A stretch of DNA of 64,000 nucleotides from Bacillus sp. FJAT-44742 (GTDB lineage: Bacteria; Bacillota; Bacilli; Bacillales; Marinococcaceae), in NCBI RefSeq assembly GCF_002797315.1, contig NZ_KZ454936.1, positions 1,053,133 through 1,117,132 on the forward strand. Direction: 5' to 3'. Made by a program: the position numbers and the translations under genes. The notes below the pieces were generated by a model. The model made no database searches and was not told the origin of the DNA. It saw only the letters and a list, made by a program, of their open reading frames with translations. Of this stretch, positions 36,630 to 46,035 are shown piece after piece (position 1 is the first letter of the stretch; the number at the start of each line of letters is the position of its first letter).

Positions 36630-38051
36630 ATGAATCATAAGCTTTATAAACCTAAGCTCCACTGGAGTGAATTTGAACTTTGGAAAGATGTTCCTGAAGA
36701 GAAGTGGAACGATTGGATCTGGCAGCTTACCAACACGATCCGTACGTTAGATGACTTAAAAAAGGTTATTCACTTAACTCCTGAAGAAGAAGAGGGCGTT
36801 AGAATTTCAACGAAAACCATTCCTTTAAATATTACCCCATACTATGCTTCACTAATGGATCCAAATGACCCGCGCTGTCCTATTCGTATGCAGTCAGTAC
36901 CCATAAACAAAGAAATCCAGAAAACGAAGTATGATATGGAGGACCCGTTAGAAGAAGATGAGGACTCTCCCGTTACGGGACTTACGCACCGCTATCCGGA
37001 CCGGGTGCTGTTTTTGGTTACAAATCAGTGTTCTATGTACTGCAGGTATTGTACTAGAAGACGTTTTTCAGGGCAGATTGGAATGGGAGTGCCCAAGAAA
37101 CAGCTTGATGGTGCCATAGAATATATAAAAAACACACCATCGGTAAGAGATGTTTTATTATCTGGAGGAGACGGGTTATTAATTAATGACAAAATCCTTG
37201 AATATATACTAAAAGGGCTAAGAGAGATTCCACATGTAGAAATTATCCGCATTGGAACAAGAGCACCTGTAGTCTTTCCGCAACGGATTACTGAGAACTT
37301 GTGTAACATCTTAAAAAAATATCACCCAGTTTGGTTAAATACCCACTTTAATACATCTCTCGAGATTACAGAAGAAGCAAAGAAAGCTTGTGAGATGCTT
37401 GTTGATGCAGGCGTGCCTGTAGGAAACCAAGCGGTTATATTGGCGGGTATTAACGATAGTGTTTCTATAATGAAAAGACTCATGCACGATTTAGTCAAAA
37501 TACGCGTTCGGCCTTACTATATATATCAATGTGATTTATCAGAAGGGATCGGCCATTTCAGGGCACCGATTTCTAAAGGACTGGAAATAATGGAAGGGCT
37601 GCGCGGCCACACTTCAGGCTACAGTGTTCCCACTTTTGTTGTTGATGCACCTGGGGGAGGAGGGAAAATTACTCTCCAGCCTAACTACATCATTTCTCAG
37701 AGTCCAGAAAAAATAGTGATGCGTAATTTTGAAGGTGTGATTACCACGTATCCTGAACCAGTAAATTACACTCCTGGGACGGCAGAGGATTATTTTACAC
37801 AGGTGTATGAAGACCTGGAGGATAAAGAAGCGAAAACGGGTATTGCCTCTCTCTTAAATGAAAAACAGAGCACACTGATTCCGTCAACATTAGAAAGATA
37901 TGATAGAAGGAAAAGCTTCCAAAGTAATTCTTCTCACAAGACGTTAAAGGATTTGCGTGAAAAGAGAGATGAGTTGAAAGAGAAAAAATATCAAGCCCAG
38001 CTGAAAAAAGGAAATACAGATTCTGGTGGAAGTAAGGAGGAAAAACACTGA
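36630..38051 (+). CDS. kamA: Lysine 2,3-aminomutase
   Basis: 473 residues, radical SAM enzyme with PLP. The SAM cluster motif is CSMYCRYC (Cys134, Cys138, Cys141); GGDGLL follows, and the PLP Lys is in PGGGGKITLQP near residue 345. Converts L-alpha-lysine to L-beta-lysine. The C-terminal tail from about residue 420 is Lys/Glu-rich. SD AAGGAGG before ATG 36630. It overlaps yokU by one base. Confidence 0.96.
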   Translation: MNHKLYKPKLHWSEFELWKDVPEEKWNDWIWQLTNTIRTLDDLKKVIHLTPEEEEGVRISTKTIPLNITPYYASLMDPNDPRCPIRMQSVPINKEIQKTKYDMEDPLEEDEDSPVTGLTHRYPDRVLFLVTNQCSMYCRYCTRRRFSGQIGMGVPKKQLDGAIEYIKNTPSVRDVLLSGGDGLLINDKILEYILKGLREIPHVEIIRIGTRAPVVFPQRITENLCNILKKYHPVWLNTHFNTSLEITEEAKKACEMLVDAGVPVGNQAVILAGINDSVSIMKRLMHDLVKIRVRPYYIYQCDLSEGIGHFRAPISKGLEIMEGLRGHTSGYSVPTFVVDAPGGGGKITLQPNYIISQSPEKIVMRNFEGVITTYPEPVNYTPGTAEDYFTQVYEDLEDKEAKTGIASLLNEKQSTLIPSTLERYDRRKSFQSNSSHKTLKDLREKRDELKEKKYQAQLKKGNTDSGGSKEEKH

Positions 38052-38335
38052 TGATTCTTTGTGAATGGTGTGAGTCAGAAAGCGCCGTTACATCCAAAAC
38101 TACAGTGTATTGGGAACTTCCTGATGGAACCAGAGCAATAGAAATTACGGATACTCCTGCTGTGCAGTGCAAAGAATGTGGCATGGTATACCAGGAAGAA
38201 GACACGATTATTCAATTGGAAGACCAGTTATTACTCATCGATACAGATCAAGTCACAAAAAGTATATCGTATCAAAAGCTAATGGAAATTCCTCGTAAGT
38301 TAAAACGAAATTACTTTAGGTACGATGAACTGTAG
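38051..38335 (+). CDS. yokU: YokU-family protein (zinc-finger type)
   Basis: 94 residues. N-terminal CEWCESESAV and VQCKECGMVYQEED give two CxxC pairs, a likely zinc ribbon as in YgiT-type fingers. SD GGAGG inside the end of kamA; starts in a TGATG overlap. YokU-like genes adjoin kamA in many bacilli, so it is probably a partner or regulator of the aminomutase; the role is not known. Confidence 0.88.
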   Translation: MILCEWCESESAVTSKTTVYWELPDGTRAIEITDTPAVQCKECGMVYQEEDTIIQLEDQLLLIDTDQVTKSISYQKLMEIPRKLKRNYFRYDEL

Positions 38336-38404
38336 GTAGAGAATGGTTTTAAGGTGAAAGATGGAATGCTCCTTCCTGAGCCAGGTTGAAGAGAGGAAAA
38401 GAAC

Positions 38405-39766
38405 ATGAAGAAATCCCTATTAATTAAACCTTTTCTTACTAAAAGCTATCCTGCTGCTTCTTATGGATCTGGAATTTATATATATGATACAGAAGGAAAA
38501 AGGTATATAGACGGTTCTTCAGGTGCAGTAACTGCAAGTATTGGGCATGGAATACCGGAAATAATTAGAAAAATGGAAGAACAGTCAAAAAAAATATCTT
38601 TTGTATATCGCTCTCAATTTACAAACTCTCCAGCAGAACTGCTGGCTCATAAAATAAATGAAGCAGTAAACAGCGAAGAGAATTACTGGTCTTTTTTTGT
38701 AAATAGCGGATCAGAAGCAACGGAAACAGCTATGAAGATCGCTATTCAGCATTTTCAGGAACAAGGGCTTTTTCAAAAAAATAAAATTATTTCCCGGTGG
38801 ATGAGCTACCATGGTATCACCCTGGGATCCCTGTCATTATCGGGCCATAAGTTAAGGCGGGAAAAGTTTGTCACCCTTTTAGATGATGGCCCAAATGCAG
38901 AGGCTCCTTATTGTTATCGCTGTTCATTTCATATGGAATATCCTGAGTGCAATATGATGTGTGCTGTGGATATAGAAAGAGCAATTAAAAGAGCTGGAAA
39001 CGACAACGTTGCGGCATTTATTGCTGAGCCCATTATTGGAGCAGCTGGAGGAGTCATTGTACCCCCACCCGGATATTATGAACAAGTCCAGGAAATATGC
39101 AAAAAGAACAATGTACTGTTTATAGCTGATGAAGTAATGACAGGCTTCGGACGGACTGGAAAAATGTTTGCGTTAGAGCACTGGACATCAGAAGCAGATA
39201 TTATTGTAACCGGAAAAGGTCTTTCAGCGGGCTATGCGCCAATAGGAGCTGCTCTTTGCAAGGAGAGTGTTCTGCAGCCTGTGCTCAACGGATCAAAAAG
39301 TATTATGAGTGGCCATACTTTCAGTGCAAATCCACAGTCAGCTGCTGCCGCTCTTGCTGTCCTTGAATACATGAATCAATATAAATTAATTGAAAAAGCA
39401 AGCCTGCAAGGCAAGTATTTATTTAGAAAGCTAAAAAAGCTGAAACAGTCTACTCCAGTAATCGGTGAGGTTAGAGGGAAGGGGCTTCTTGCCGGAATAG
39501 AAATTGTATGTAACCCAGTATCAAAAAAGCCATTTCCGAGAAAGGCAGCAGTAACCGAAAGAGTGATAAATAAAGCACAGCAAAAAGGACTGCTCATTTA
39601 CCCAGCCACAGCAGGAGAAAGAGGATACGAAGGTGATGCAGTCATTATTGCCCCCCCGCTTATTGTAACGAGAAAGGAAATCGATGAAATGATGACTATA
39701 CTGCAGGATGTTTTCCAGGAACTTCTGCAAGAGCTTTGCAAAGAAGGACATCATTTTGTGTCGTAA
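38405..39766 (+). CDS. Class III aminotransferase (YodT-like)
   Basis: 453 residues, PLP-dependent class III aminotransferase: NSGSEATETAMKIA (phosphate binding), SYHGITLGSLSLSG, LFIADEVMTGFGRTGKMF with the PLP Asp, and the Schiff-base Lys in VTGKGLSAGYAPIGA. GHTFSANPQSAAAAL follows. In the position of B. subtilis yodT. Likely acts on an amino group of a lysine-derived compound; substrate not shown. SD AGAGGAAAAG before ATG 38405. Confidence 0.9.
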   Translation: MKKSLLIKPFLTKSYPAASYGSGIYIYDTEGKRYIDGSSGAVTASIGHGIPEIIRKMEEQSKKISFVYRSQFTNSPAELLAHKINEAVNSEENYWSFFVNSGSEATETAMKIAIQHFQEQGLFQKNKIISRWMSYHGITLGSLSLSGHKLRREKFVTLLDDGPNAEAPYCYRCSFHMEYPECNMMCAVDIERAIKRAGNDNVAAFIAEPIIGAAGGVIVPPPGYYEQVQEICKKNNVLFIADEVMTGFGRTGKMFALEHWTSEADIIVTGKGLSAGYAPIGAALCKESVLQPVLNGSKSIMSGHTFSANPQSAAAALAVLEYMNQYKLIEKASLQGKYLFRKLKKLKQSTPVIGEVRGKGLLAGIEIVCNPVSKKPFPRKAAVTERVINKAQQKGLLIYPATAGERGYEGDAVIIAPPLIVTRKEIDEMMTILQDVFQELLQELCKEGHHFVS

Positions 39767-39776
39767 GAGGGGAGTC

Positions 39777-40487
39777 ATGGAAATAATGGATTCTCAAGCA
39801 AAAAAAATGAAGAACAAAATTTCAACAATCAAAAAGGCACTCGAGCCTTTAAGAGACGGCATGGTTCTAATGTATGGAGGGTTTGGCGGGGTAGGAAACC
39901 CTCCTTCATTAATAAAAAGTATAGTTGACTCAAATGTAAAAGACCTGGTTCTTATTGGCAATGATGCATCGTTTCCAAACATTGGAATTGGCAGGTTGGT
40001 TAAAGAAGGAAGAGTAAAAAAATTAATAGCTTCCCACATTGGCTCAAACCCTGTAGCAGGTTCTTTGATGAATGCGGGAAAGCTTGAAGTTGAATTTTCT
40101 CCCCAAGGGATTTTAGCTGAAAGAATCAGAGCGGGAGGCATGGGGCTTGGAGGTATTCTAACTGACGTGGGCATAGGGACGATGGTAGAGAAAAATAAAA
40201 ACACAATTACTATAGCCGATAAGGATTTTCTTATCGAACGGCCTTTACGGGCAGATGTATCCATTGTGTATGCCAAAAAAGCGGATACGTTTGGTAATTT
40301 AATCTATGATAAGAGTGCAAGAAATACAAATCCCCTGGTAGCGATGGCGGGAAGCTACACGATTGCAGAAGCTGAAGAAATTGTACCAGCTGGAGAACTG
40401 GATCCGGAAATGATTGTGACTCCCGGTTTATTTATAGATAAAGTGGTACAAAGTGAAGGGATCGATTGGACATGGGCATGGGAATAG
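39777..40487 (+). CDS. CoA-transferase subunit A (YodS-like)
   Basis: 236 residues, class I CoA-transferase alpha family: MYGGFGGVGNPPSLIKSI, GNDASFPNIGIGRL, ASHIGSNP and VEFSPQGILAERIRAGG. ATG 39777 with GAGGGG; its last 16 bases overlap the start of subunit B. Pairs with the next gene to move CoA between carboxylates. In this cluster it probably activates a beta-amino or keto acid from lysine. Confidence 0.9.
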   Translation: MEIMDSQAKKMKNKISTIKKALEPLRDGMVLMYGGFGGVGNPPSLIKSIVDSNVKDLVLIGNDASFPNIGIGRLVKEGRVKKLIASHIGSNPVAGSLMNAGKLEVEFSPQGILAERIRAGGMGLGGILTDVGIGTMVEKNKNTITIADKDFLIERPLRADVSIVYAKKADTFGNLIYDKSARNTNPLVAMAGSYTIAEAEEIVPAGELDPEMIVTPGLFIDKVVQSEGIDWTWAWE

Positions 40488-41125
40488 ACAGTCGCAGAAA
40501 CATTGCTAAGCGTGCCGCACAAGAAGTAACAGACGGAATGATCGTGAATTTGGGTATAGGTATTCCTTCCCTAATTCCTGAATATGTTGCTAAGGATGTT
40601 CAGGTGATGTTTCATGCCGAGAACGGGATATTAGGGATGGGGCCTTCACCCGGGGAAGGGAAGGAAGACCCGGCATTGTGTAATGCAGGGGGCTTTCCCA
40701 TTACATTGAAAGAAGGGGCTTCTTACTTTGACAGCGCTACAGCTTTTGGAATGATAAGAGGAGGATATATTGACCTGTCAGTTCTCGGGGGCTTGGAAGT
40801 AAGTCAGAGAGGAGATCTGGCTAATTGGATTGTGCCTGGTAAAAGGGTGCCTGGTATTGGAGGAGGCATGGAGCTGGCCTGCAAATCTAAGAAAGTAGTG
40901 GTTGTAATGAGTCATGTGGATAAAGCGGGAAAGTCAAAAATAGTTTCTTCCTGCTCTCTGCCTTTAACCGCAAAAGAATGTGTTTCCACGGTTATTACAG
41001 ATAGGGCTGTTATTGCTGTAACTGATAAAGGCCTTTGCTTGACTGAGGTTATGTATCCCTATACTGTGCAAGAAGTTATCGATCAAACCGATGCCCCCCT
41101 TTTCATTTCTCAACATCTTACCTGA
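40472..41125 (+). CDS. CoA-transferase subunit B (YodR-like)
   Basis: 217 residues. Active-site Glu in HAENGILGMGP; also IVNLGIGIPSLIPEYV, NAGGFPITL and a C-terminal LTEVMYPYTVQEV. Start is ATG 40472, eleven bases from GAAGGG; TTG 40466 at better spacing and ATG 40478 are alternatives. Overlaps subunit A, giving translational coupling. A GGAGGC...GCCTCC hairpin (about 41129-41162) follows. Confidence 0.9.
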   Translation: MGMGIDSRRNIAKRAAQEVTDGMIVNLGIGIPSLIPEYVAKDVQVMFHAENGILGMGPSPGEGKEDPALCNAGGFPITLKEGASYFDSATAFGMIRGGYIDLSVLGGLEVSQRGDLANWIVPGKRVPGIGGGMELACKSKKVVVVMSHVDKAGKSKIVSSCSLPLTAKECVSTVITDRAVIAVTDKGLCLTEVMYPYTVQEVIDQTDAPLFISQHLT

Positions 41126-41631
41126 CAGGAGGCTGGTGACCGGTTGGTGACACGGCCTCCCCTTTCTAGTTAGAATATAATATAAAAGGTATCTTTCAGC
41201 CGGAATACAATTAACCACTGCCAAAGACTCAAATCTACTTTGGTTCAAGCTTTCACTAGCGAGGGCAACGCTTCAGCTAAAGATCACTACTCACTGGAGA
41301 TCTTCAGCTGTTGCTTTTCCCCCTGGACTCTACACCTATTTCTGCTGGTTTTTGTTAGAATTTGCCGACTAGAATGATGGACAACCCTCCGGAGAATGGG
41401 ATATCTCTTTTTTCTGAAACTGCCTCAACGTTAAGGGGCCTTACATAAAAATAAGCGATCGTATGTCTGCTCCCTGAAGATGCCATTTTTTTAATTGTAA
41501 TGACCACTTCTTTTTTCATGTAGAAAAATAGCTGCTAATCATCTATTAAAAAAGGGTAAGAAAAAAAGAGATGGGAGAAAAAGTGGCCCTGCTAATTGAT
41601 TAAATGAAAAGAAAAGGAGAGTCATAAGTCA
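41126..41631. other. Intergenic region, 506 bases
   Basis: It holds a GGAGGC...GCCTCC hairpin after the CoA-transferase and a second copy of the GATCTTCAGCT palindromic repeat (41252-41330). Nothing gene-like otherwise. The next SD is AAAGGAG at 41614. Confidence 0.5.
41252..41330. repeat. Palindromic intergenic repeat, copy B
   Basis: Shares GCTTCAGCT then, 16 bases on, GATCTTCAGCT and TTGCTTTTCC with copy A at 10896-11017, but its outer arms are degraded. Confidence 0.6.
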
Positions 41632-42300
41632 ATGACGAAAGCGATATTCTTAGATTTTTTTGGCACCATTGTTGTTGAGGATAACGAGATGATTGAGAAA
41701 ATTAGCAAAAAAACAGCTGAACGGGCAAACAATCCTTGTACCTGGCAGGAGGTAAATAAGTACTGGTGGAATCGCTTCTCTGAGAGGTTTGAGACTAGCT
41801 ACGGGAAAGATTTTTTGAGGCAGAGAGAAATTGAAATTATTTCCTTAAAAGAAACATTGGATTATTTCGACGCTGAGCTGGATGCTGATAAACACGCCCA
41901 ATTTATTTTTGACTATTGGGAAAGACCTGAAATATATAAAGATGCTGAACTGTTTTTAAAAGAAGTCAAGGTTCCTGTCTTTATTCTTTCAAATATTGAC
42001 AAATTGGATTTAGAAAAGGCAGCCGACTACCATCACCTTCATGTAGAGGGACTGATAACCAGTGAAGATGTACGTGCTTATAAGCCACGAGTAGAAATAT
42101 ATAAAGAAGGGTTAAAGCAAGCAGGCTGCAGGCCGGAAGAAGTTCTTCATGTGGGTGATTCTTTGAAAGATGATGTGCATGGGGCACAGAAAGCAGGCAT
42201 TAAAGCAGTCTGGATTAACAGGGGAAAAAGAAATAATCCAGTTCATGTCTCTCCGGAATTTGAAGTGACCAGACTTACCGAGCTGTTTAATCATATGTAA
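41632..42300 (+). CDS. HAD-superfamily hydrolase (DxF motif I)
   Basis: 222 residues. Motif I is LDFFGTIV: nucleophile Asp, but the second Asp (general acid) is Phe, as in dehalogenase-like members. Motif II FILSNIDK, motif III Lys in AYKPRVEIYKEG, motif IV VGDSLKDDVHGA. Start ATG 41632 with AAAGGAG. Monocistronic. Activity is uncertain because the usual acid/base Asp is missing. Confidence 0.88.
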   Translation: MTKAIFLDFFGTIVVEDNEMIEKISKKTAERANNPCTWQEVNKYWWNRFSERFETSYGKDFLRQREIEIISLKETLDYFDAELDADKHAQFIFDYWERPEIYKDAELFLKEVKVPVFILSNIDKLDLEKAADYHHLHVEGLITSEDVRAYKPRVEIYKEGLKQAGCRPEEVLHVGDSLKDDVHGAQKAGIKAVWINRGKRNNPVHVSPEFEVTRLTELFNHM

Positions 42301-42399
42301 TTTATTCAAAGAGAAGTACAGCAGATAAAAAAAGAAAATTGAAAGATATGGGTTTATTTCTTCTATAATTTTTGAAAAAATAGAAAAAAGGAGGTTGGC

Positions 42400-43002
42400 A
42401 TGGAAAAAATACTTATTGCTATTATCGGGCTGGGCCTGAGCATGGCAGTTTTCTATGGGTATCAGTGGTATAGTAGTTCCCAGGCTGTAATAAAGATACC
42501 CTCCGAAGAAAGTGAGGAACTGTCAGCTCATGCAGTCTCTCCAAGCGAGAACATAGAACATCAAGATCCTCAAATGAGTGATGAAGTGGAGAATTTTACA
42601 ACTGGGGAAGAGATGGCCCAGTTAAAGATACCATCTATCGAAACAGGCTACCCTGTGTATTGGGGAGCAGATGAGGAAACACTCGATCAGGGTGTTGGAA
42701 TGTATGTAAGCGAATGGACTACGACTCCAGATGAATTCAGACATACAGTCGTAAGCGGGCATAGAGATACAGTATTTACCGCATTAGGTGATGTGAAGGA
42801 AGGAGATTCTTTATATATAGAGTATAAGAATGAGGTGTACGAGTATGCTGTTAAGGACATATGGATTACCGGAGCTGAGGACAGAACGGTGATTGTCGAT
42901 AAAGAGACACCAACACTTACTCTTACAACCTGTTACCCGTTTGATTATATAGGGAACGCTCCTGACCGTTATATCATACAAGGCGAAATGGTCACAAATT
43001 GA
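42400..43002 (+). CDS. Class D sortase
   Basis: 200 residues: N-terminal membrane anchor (ILIAIIGLGLSMAVFYGY), acidic linker, then the sortase barrel: GMYVSEWTT, His121 in VVSGHRDT, Cys178 in LTLTTCYPF and Arg190 in APDRYII. The His-Cys-Arg set is intact. Class D enzymes attach LPxTG-type or related proteins to the wall. No substrate gene with a sorting signal is adjacent. SD AGGAGG before ATG 42400. Confidence 0.9.
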   Translation: MEKILIAIIGLGLSMAVFYGYQWYSSSQAVIKIPSEESEELSAHAVSPSENIEHQDPQMSDEVENFTTGEEMAQLKIPSIETGYPVYWGADEETLDQGVGMYVSEWTTTPDEFRHTVVSGHRDTVFTALGDVKEGDSLYIEYKNEVYEYAVKDIWITGAEDRTVIVDKETPTLTLTTCYPFDYIGNAPDRYIIQGEMVTN

Positions 43003-43162
43003 AAAAGGTGTGGAAAGAATCCGCATCTTTTTTTCTATGTCTTCATAAAAGTGATGAAATCATATTACGGAAAAAGTGTGTAAAAGATTGAAAAAATCTC
43101 CAAAAACTATTTTAATTTTACTCCACTTTATTTTATAATAAAAAAAACAAACTGAGGTGATG

Positions 43163-43714
43163 ATGTCAGTGGTAAATATTACCGAGCAATTTATTAAGGT
43201 GCAGCGAGAAATGGAACAGGCATCACTGTTAACTGAGGTAGTTTTTGGAACCTTTCATATAAACTTAAAAGAACAGAATTTCAAGGTAATTATTTGTAAT
43301 AAAGCAAGGACACTAAGGGTGGAACATGGACGATCCTCAATGGCACTTGAAGAAGAAAGAAACCAGTTTAAAGGAAACAATGATGATCGAAAAGCCCTAG
43401 AAGTATTAGTAGAGGTGCTTGAAGTAAATGAAATTACATCCCTAGTGGAAAATGGGAGTCTACTTTTGGACTTTATAGACATTCAGGAGTATAAGGCTGT
43501 GAAGGAGCAGGCTTATGCGGAGAATCTGCCTATTGAGGTCTTCTTAAAGAAAAAGAAGGTAAATGAGTTTGTAATTGGATTACTTGAAATCCGGGCTAAA
43601 TATAGAGAGCTGCACAGAGTTACGGAAATCAGCGAGTATAAGAGAAGAGAAGAGAAAGTCTTTCATTATATTAAGAAAATAGAACAGAAAGCTAAACAGC
43701 AATTTGCTCATTAA
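43163..43714 (+). CDS. Charged helical protein, function unknown
   Basis: 183 residues. Mixed N-terminal half and a lysine-rich helical C-terminus (KYRELHRVTEISEYKRREEK). SD GAGGTGA overlaps GTG 43157/ATG 43160; ATG 43163 or GTG 43169 are the likely starts. It ends in a strong terminator, so it is its own unit. Not recognised. Confidence 0.72.
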   Translation: MSVVNITEQFIKVQREMEQASLLTEVVFGTFHINLKEQNFKVIICNKARTLRVEHGRSSMALEEERNQFKGNNDDRKALEVLVEVLEVNEITSLVENGSLLLDFIDIQEYKAVKEQAYAENLPIEVFLKKKKVNEFVIGLLEIRAKYRELHRVTEISEYKRREEKVFHYIKKIEQKAKQQFAH

Positions 43715-43723
43715 CTATGAGAT

Positions 43724-43768
43724 AAACCCTTTGTTTTTGGAGAGACTTCCAGTGACAAAGGGTTTTTT
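43724..43768 (+). terminator. Terminator after gene 43163
   Basis: AAACCCTTTG...CAAAGGGTTTTTT hairpin. Confidence 0.9.
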
Positions 43769-43938
43769 GTACAAACTATTTTGATGACTGGAATGGAGCA
43801 CTCCCGGGCCCAAAAAGAGTGGGTGAACATACTCAATTTTTCAGGAACAAAGTACAATCAGACCAAGACCCAGTTTGCAAAACGTGATAGAATGAAAGTT
43901 GAGAATTCATATCATAATACTTAGCAAGGAGTGGTCCC

Positions 43939-44865
43939 ATGGGAAAAGTACTTATTTTTGGACACAAAAATCCTGATACCGACACAATTTGTTCAGCAAT
44001 TGCTTATGCTGACTTAAAAAAGCAGATCGGAGTGGAGGCTGAGCCGCTTCGCTTAGGCTCTGTCAACGGAGAGACTGAATATGCGCTTAACTATTTTAAT
44101 GCAGAAGCTCCTCGTTACGTGGAAACGGTTGCAAACGAGGGTGGGGACGTTATTTTAGTAGACCACAACGAACGCCAGCAAAGTGCAGATGACATTCAAG
44201 AGGTAAAAGTGGTGGAAGTAATTGATCACCATAGAATCTCAAATTTTGAAACAAGCGATCCTTTGTATTACCGTGCAGAACCTGTTGGATGTACAGCAAC
44301 CATTCTAAAGAAATTATACAAAGAACAGGGCGTAGACATTCCAAAGAATATTGCCGGCCTTATGCTGTCTGCTATTATTTCAGATTCTCTTTTATTTAAG
44401 TCCCCTACTTGTACCCAGGAAGATATTGATGCAGCTAAAGAATTAGCGGACATCGCTGGCGTAAACAGTGAAGAATACGGACTGGAAATGCTTAAAGCAG
44501 GAGCTGACTTAAGTGATAAATCCATTGAAGAGCTGATTTCTCTTGATGCAAAAGAATTTCAAATGGGAAATGCCAAAGTGGAAATCGCACAAGTGAACAC
44601 TGTAGATGCTGAGGAAGTTCTCGAACAGCAAGATGAATTGGAAGCTGCTATTTCAAAAGTGATTGAGGAAAAGAATTTGGATTTGTTTGTCTTTGTTGTG
44701 ACTGATATACTTGAAAATAACTCGGTAGTGCTATCCCTTGGTAAAGAAGCTGCAGGAGTAGAAAGAGCATTTAATGTAACATTGGATAACAAAAGGGCAA
44801 CACTAAAGGATGTAGTATCTCGTAAGAAACAGATTGTTCCTTCCCTGACAGATGCTTTAAAGTAA
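43939..44865 (+). CDS. ppaC: Manganese-dependent inorganic pyrophosphatase
   Basis: 308 residues of the DHH family II pyrophosphatases: GHKNPDTD (8-15), DHN at 75-77, DHH at 96-98 and the C-terminal [10 protein letters not shown] substrate-binding segment. Hydrolyses pyrophosphate in the cytosol. ATG 43939 with AAGGAG. Single-gene unit closed by a terminator. Confidence 0.97.
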   Translation: MGKVLIFGHKNPDTDTICSAIAYADLKKQIGVEAEPLRLGSVNGETEYALNYFNAEAPRYVETVANEGGDVILVDHNERQQSADDIQEVKVVEVIDHHRISNFETSDPLYYRAEPVGCTATILKKLYKEQGVDIPKNIAGLMLSAIISDSLLFKSPTCTQEDIDAAKELADIAGVNSEEYGLEMLKAGADLSDKSIEELISLDAKEFQMGNAKVEIAQVNTVDAEEVLEQQDELEAAISKVIEEKNLDLFVFVVTDILENNSVVLSLGKEAAGVERAFNVTLDNKRATLKDVVSRKKQIVPSLTDALK

Positions 44866-44876
44866 AAAGCAGGATT

Positions 44877-44908
44877 AAAAAGCATAACTTGAAGGTTATG
44901 CTTTTTTT
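44877..44908 (+). terminator. Terminator after ppaC
   Basis: AAAAAGCATAAC...GTTATGCTTTTTTT hairpin. Confidence 0.92.
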
Positions 44909-44956
44909 AATGGTATTTCCTTTGCTGGTCAGTGGAAGAATAGGAGGCTGTATAGG

Positions 44957-45982
44957 ATGGAGCTTAATCATGAAATAAACATCAATAATTTGCAGTTTGG
45001 CTGGGATACTAAAAAAGGGCGCTTTTTGTTTGAAGGAGAGGATTCGATCCTTTTCTGGATATCTACAGCAATGAAAGAGTTTTTTGATACAATCGAAGAA
45101 GTGTCCGGCAAGGAACCGGCCAATGTTGTCCTTGAGACCACTGGCTTCAGGCAAGGATTAGTGGTAGGAGAGTATTTTCAAAACATTAAACAGGTCAGTA
45201 CTGAGGAAGCTGCAAACCTTATCACCCGAACCTACGGATCAGCAGGATGGGGATCAGCTGTCGTGGTAGATATAAATGTAAAAGAACAGACTGCTATCAT
45301 GCACTTGAAAGATGACTGGGAATATAAAATAAATGTAGCTCAGGGGAAACAAACTGGAGGAACATTTCTTCCGGCTCATTACGCCGGGATCTTCAGTGGT
45401 CTCTTTAATGAAAACATCTGGTATTCAGTGAAGCAGTACCAAATTGAAGGACATGAGCATACAATTGTAGAGTATTTTCCATCGTCAATAACAGTAAAAG
45501 AAAACATTCATGCGCTGATAAGATCAAGGGAAGCGAAAGAAATAGCAAGATTAGAAGAACTGGTCGAAAGCAAAACAGATGAGCTGCAGACCCTGGTGAA
45601 AACCCTCTCTTCTCCTATGATTCCAGTGATTGAGGGCATTGTGGTCGTTCCTCTTTTAGGAAAGTATGATGAAGAGAGAATGGAAGAACTGATTGAAAAA
45701 ACACTGAATAACCTTCCGGCATATAAAGCAAAGTATCTTATTTTGGATTTAACCGGCCTTGATCGTGACCTTACTCCTCATACTTCCACCTTAATAGACA
45801 AGTTGGCTGCTGCCACCTCATTAATAGGAACGAAAACTATTTTAGTTGGAATCTCCGGTGAATTAAGTATCATCATGGCTCAGAAGAATATAGATTTATC
45901 CAGGCTGGACTGTTTTCAAACCTTGGAGCATGGCATTTACTATGCCTTTGGCAAAAAGGGATTAAAAATTGTAGAAGAGTGA
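44957..45982 (+). CDS. RsbR-like stressosome protein with V4R-like sensor and STAS domain
   Basis: 341 residues. The N-terminal 170 residues look like a V4R-type ligand-binding domain (NVVLETTGFRQGLVVGEYF, YGSAGWGSAVVVDI). A coiled coil links it (REAKEIARLEELVESKTDELQ, trimmed) to a C-terminal STAS domain (IPVIEGIVVVPLLGKYD, LILDLTGLDRDLTPHTSTLID, ILVGISGELS). RsbR paralogues share this STAS order, with phosphorylatable Thr near DLTP. No rsbS/T genes are adjacent, so it may be an orphan. SD AGGAGG. Confidence 0.8.
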   Translation: MELNHEININNLQFGWDTKKGRFLFEGEDSILFWISTAMKEFFDTIEEVSGKEPANVVLETTGFRQGLVVGEYFQNIKQVSTEEAANLITRTYGSAGWGSAVVVDINVKEQTAIMHLKDDWEYKINVAQGKQTGGTFLPAHYAGIFSGLFNENIWYSVKQYQIEGHEHTIVEYFPSSITVKENIHALIRSREAKEIARLEELVESKTDELQTLVKTLSSPMIPVIEGIVVVPLLGKYDEERMEELIEKTLNNLPAYKAKYLILDLTGLDRDLTPHTSTLIDKLAAATSLIGTKTILVGISGELSIIMAQKNIDLSRLDCFQTLEHGIYYAFGKKGLKIVEE

Positions 45983-45986
45983 GTAG

Positions 45987-46027
45987 AAAAAGACCTGTCA
46001 TCCTCGCATCAGATGACAGGTCTTTTT
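45987..46027. terminator. Bidirectional terminator between STAS gene and DUF2071 gene
   Basis: AAAAAGACCTGTCATC...GATGACAGGTCTTTTT stem, A and T runs on both sides. Confidence 0.93.
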
Positions 46028-46035
46028 ATTTTTTC

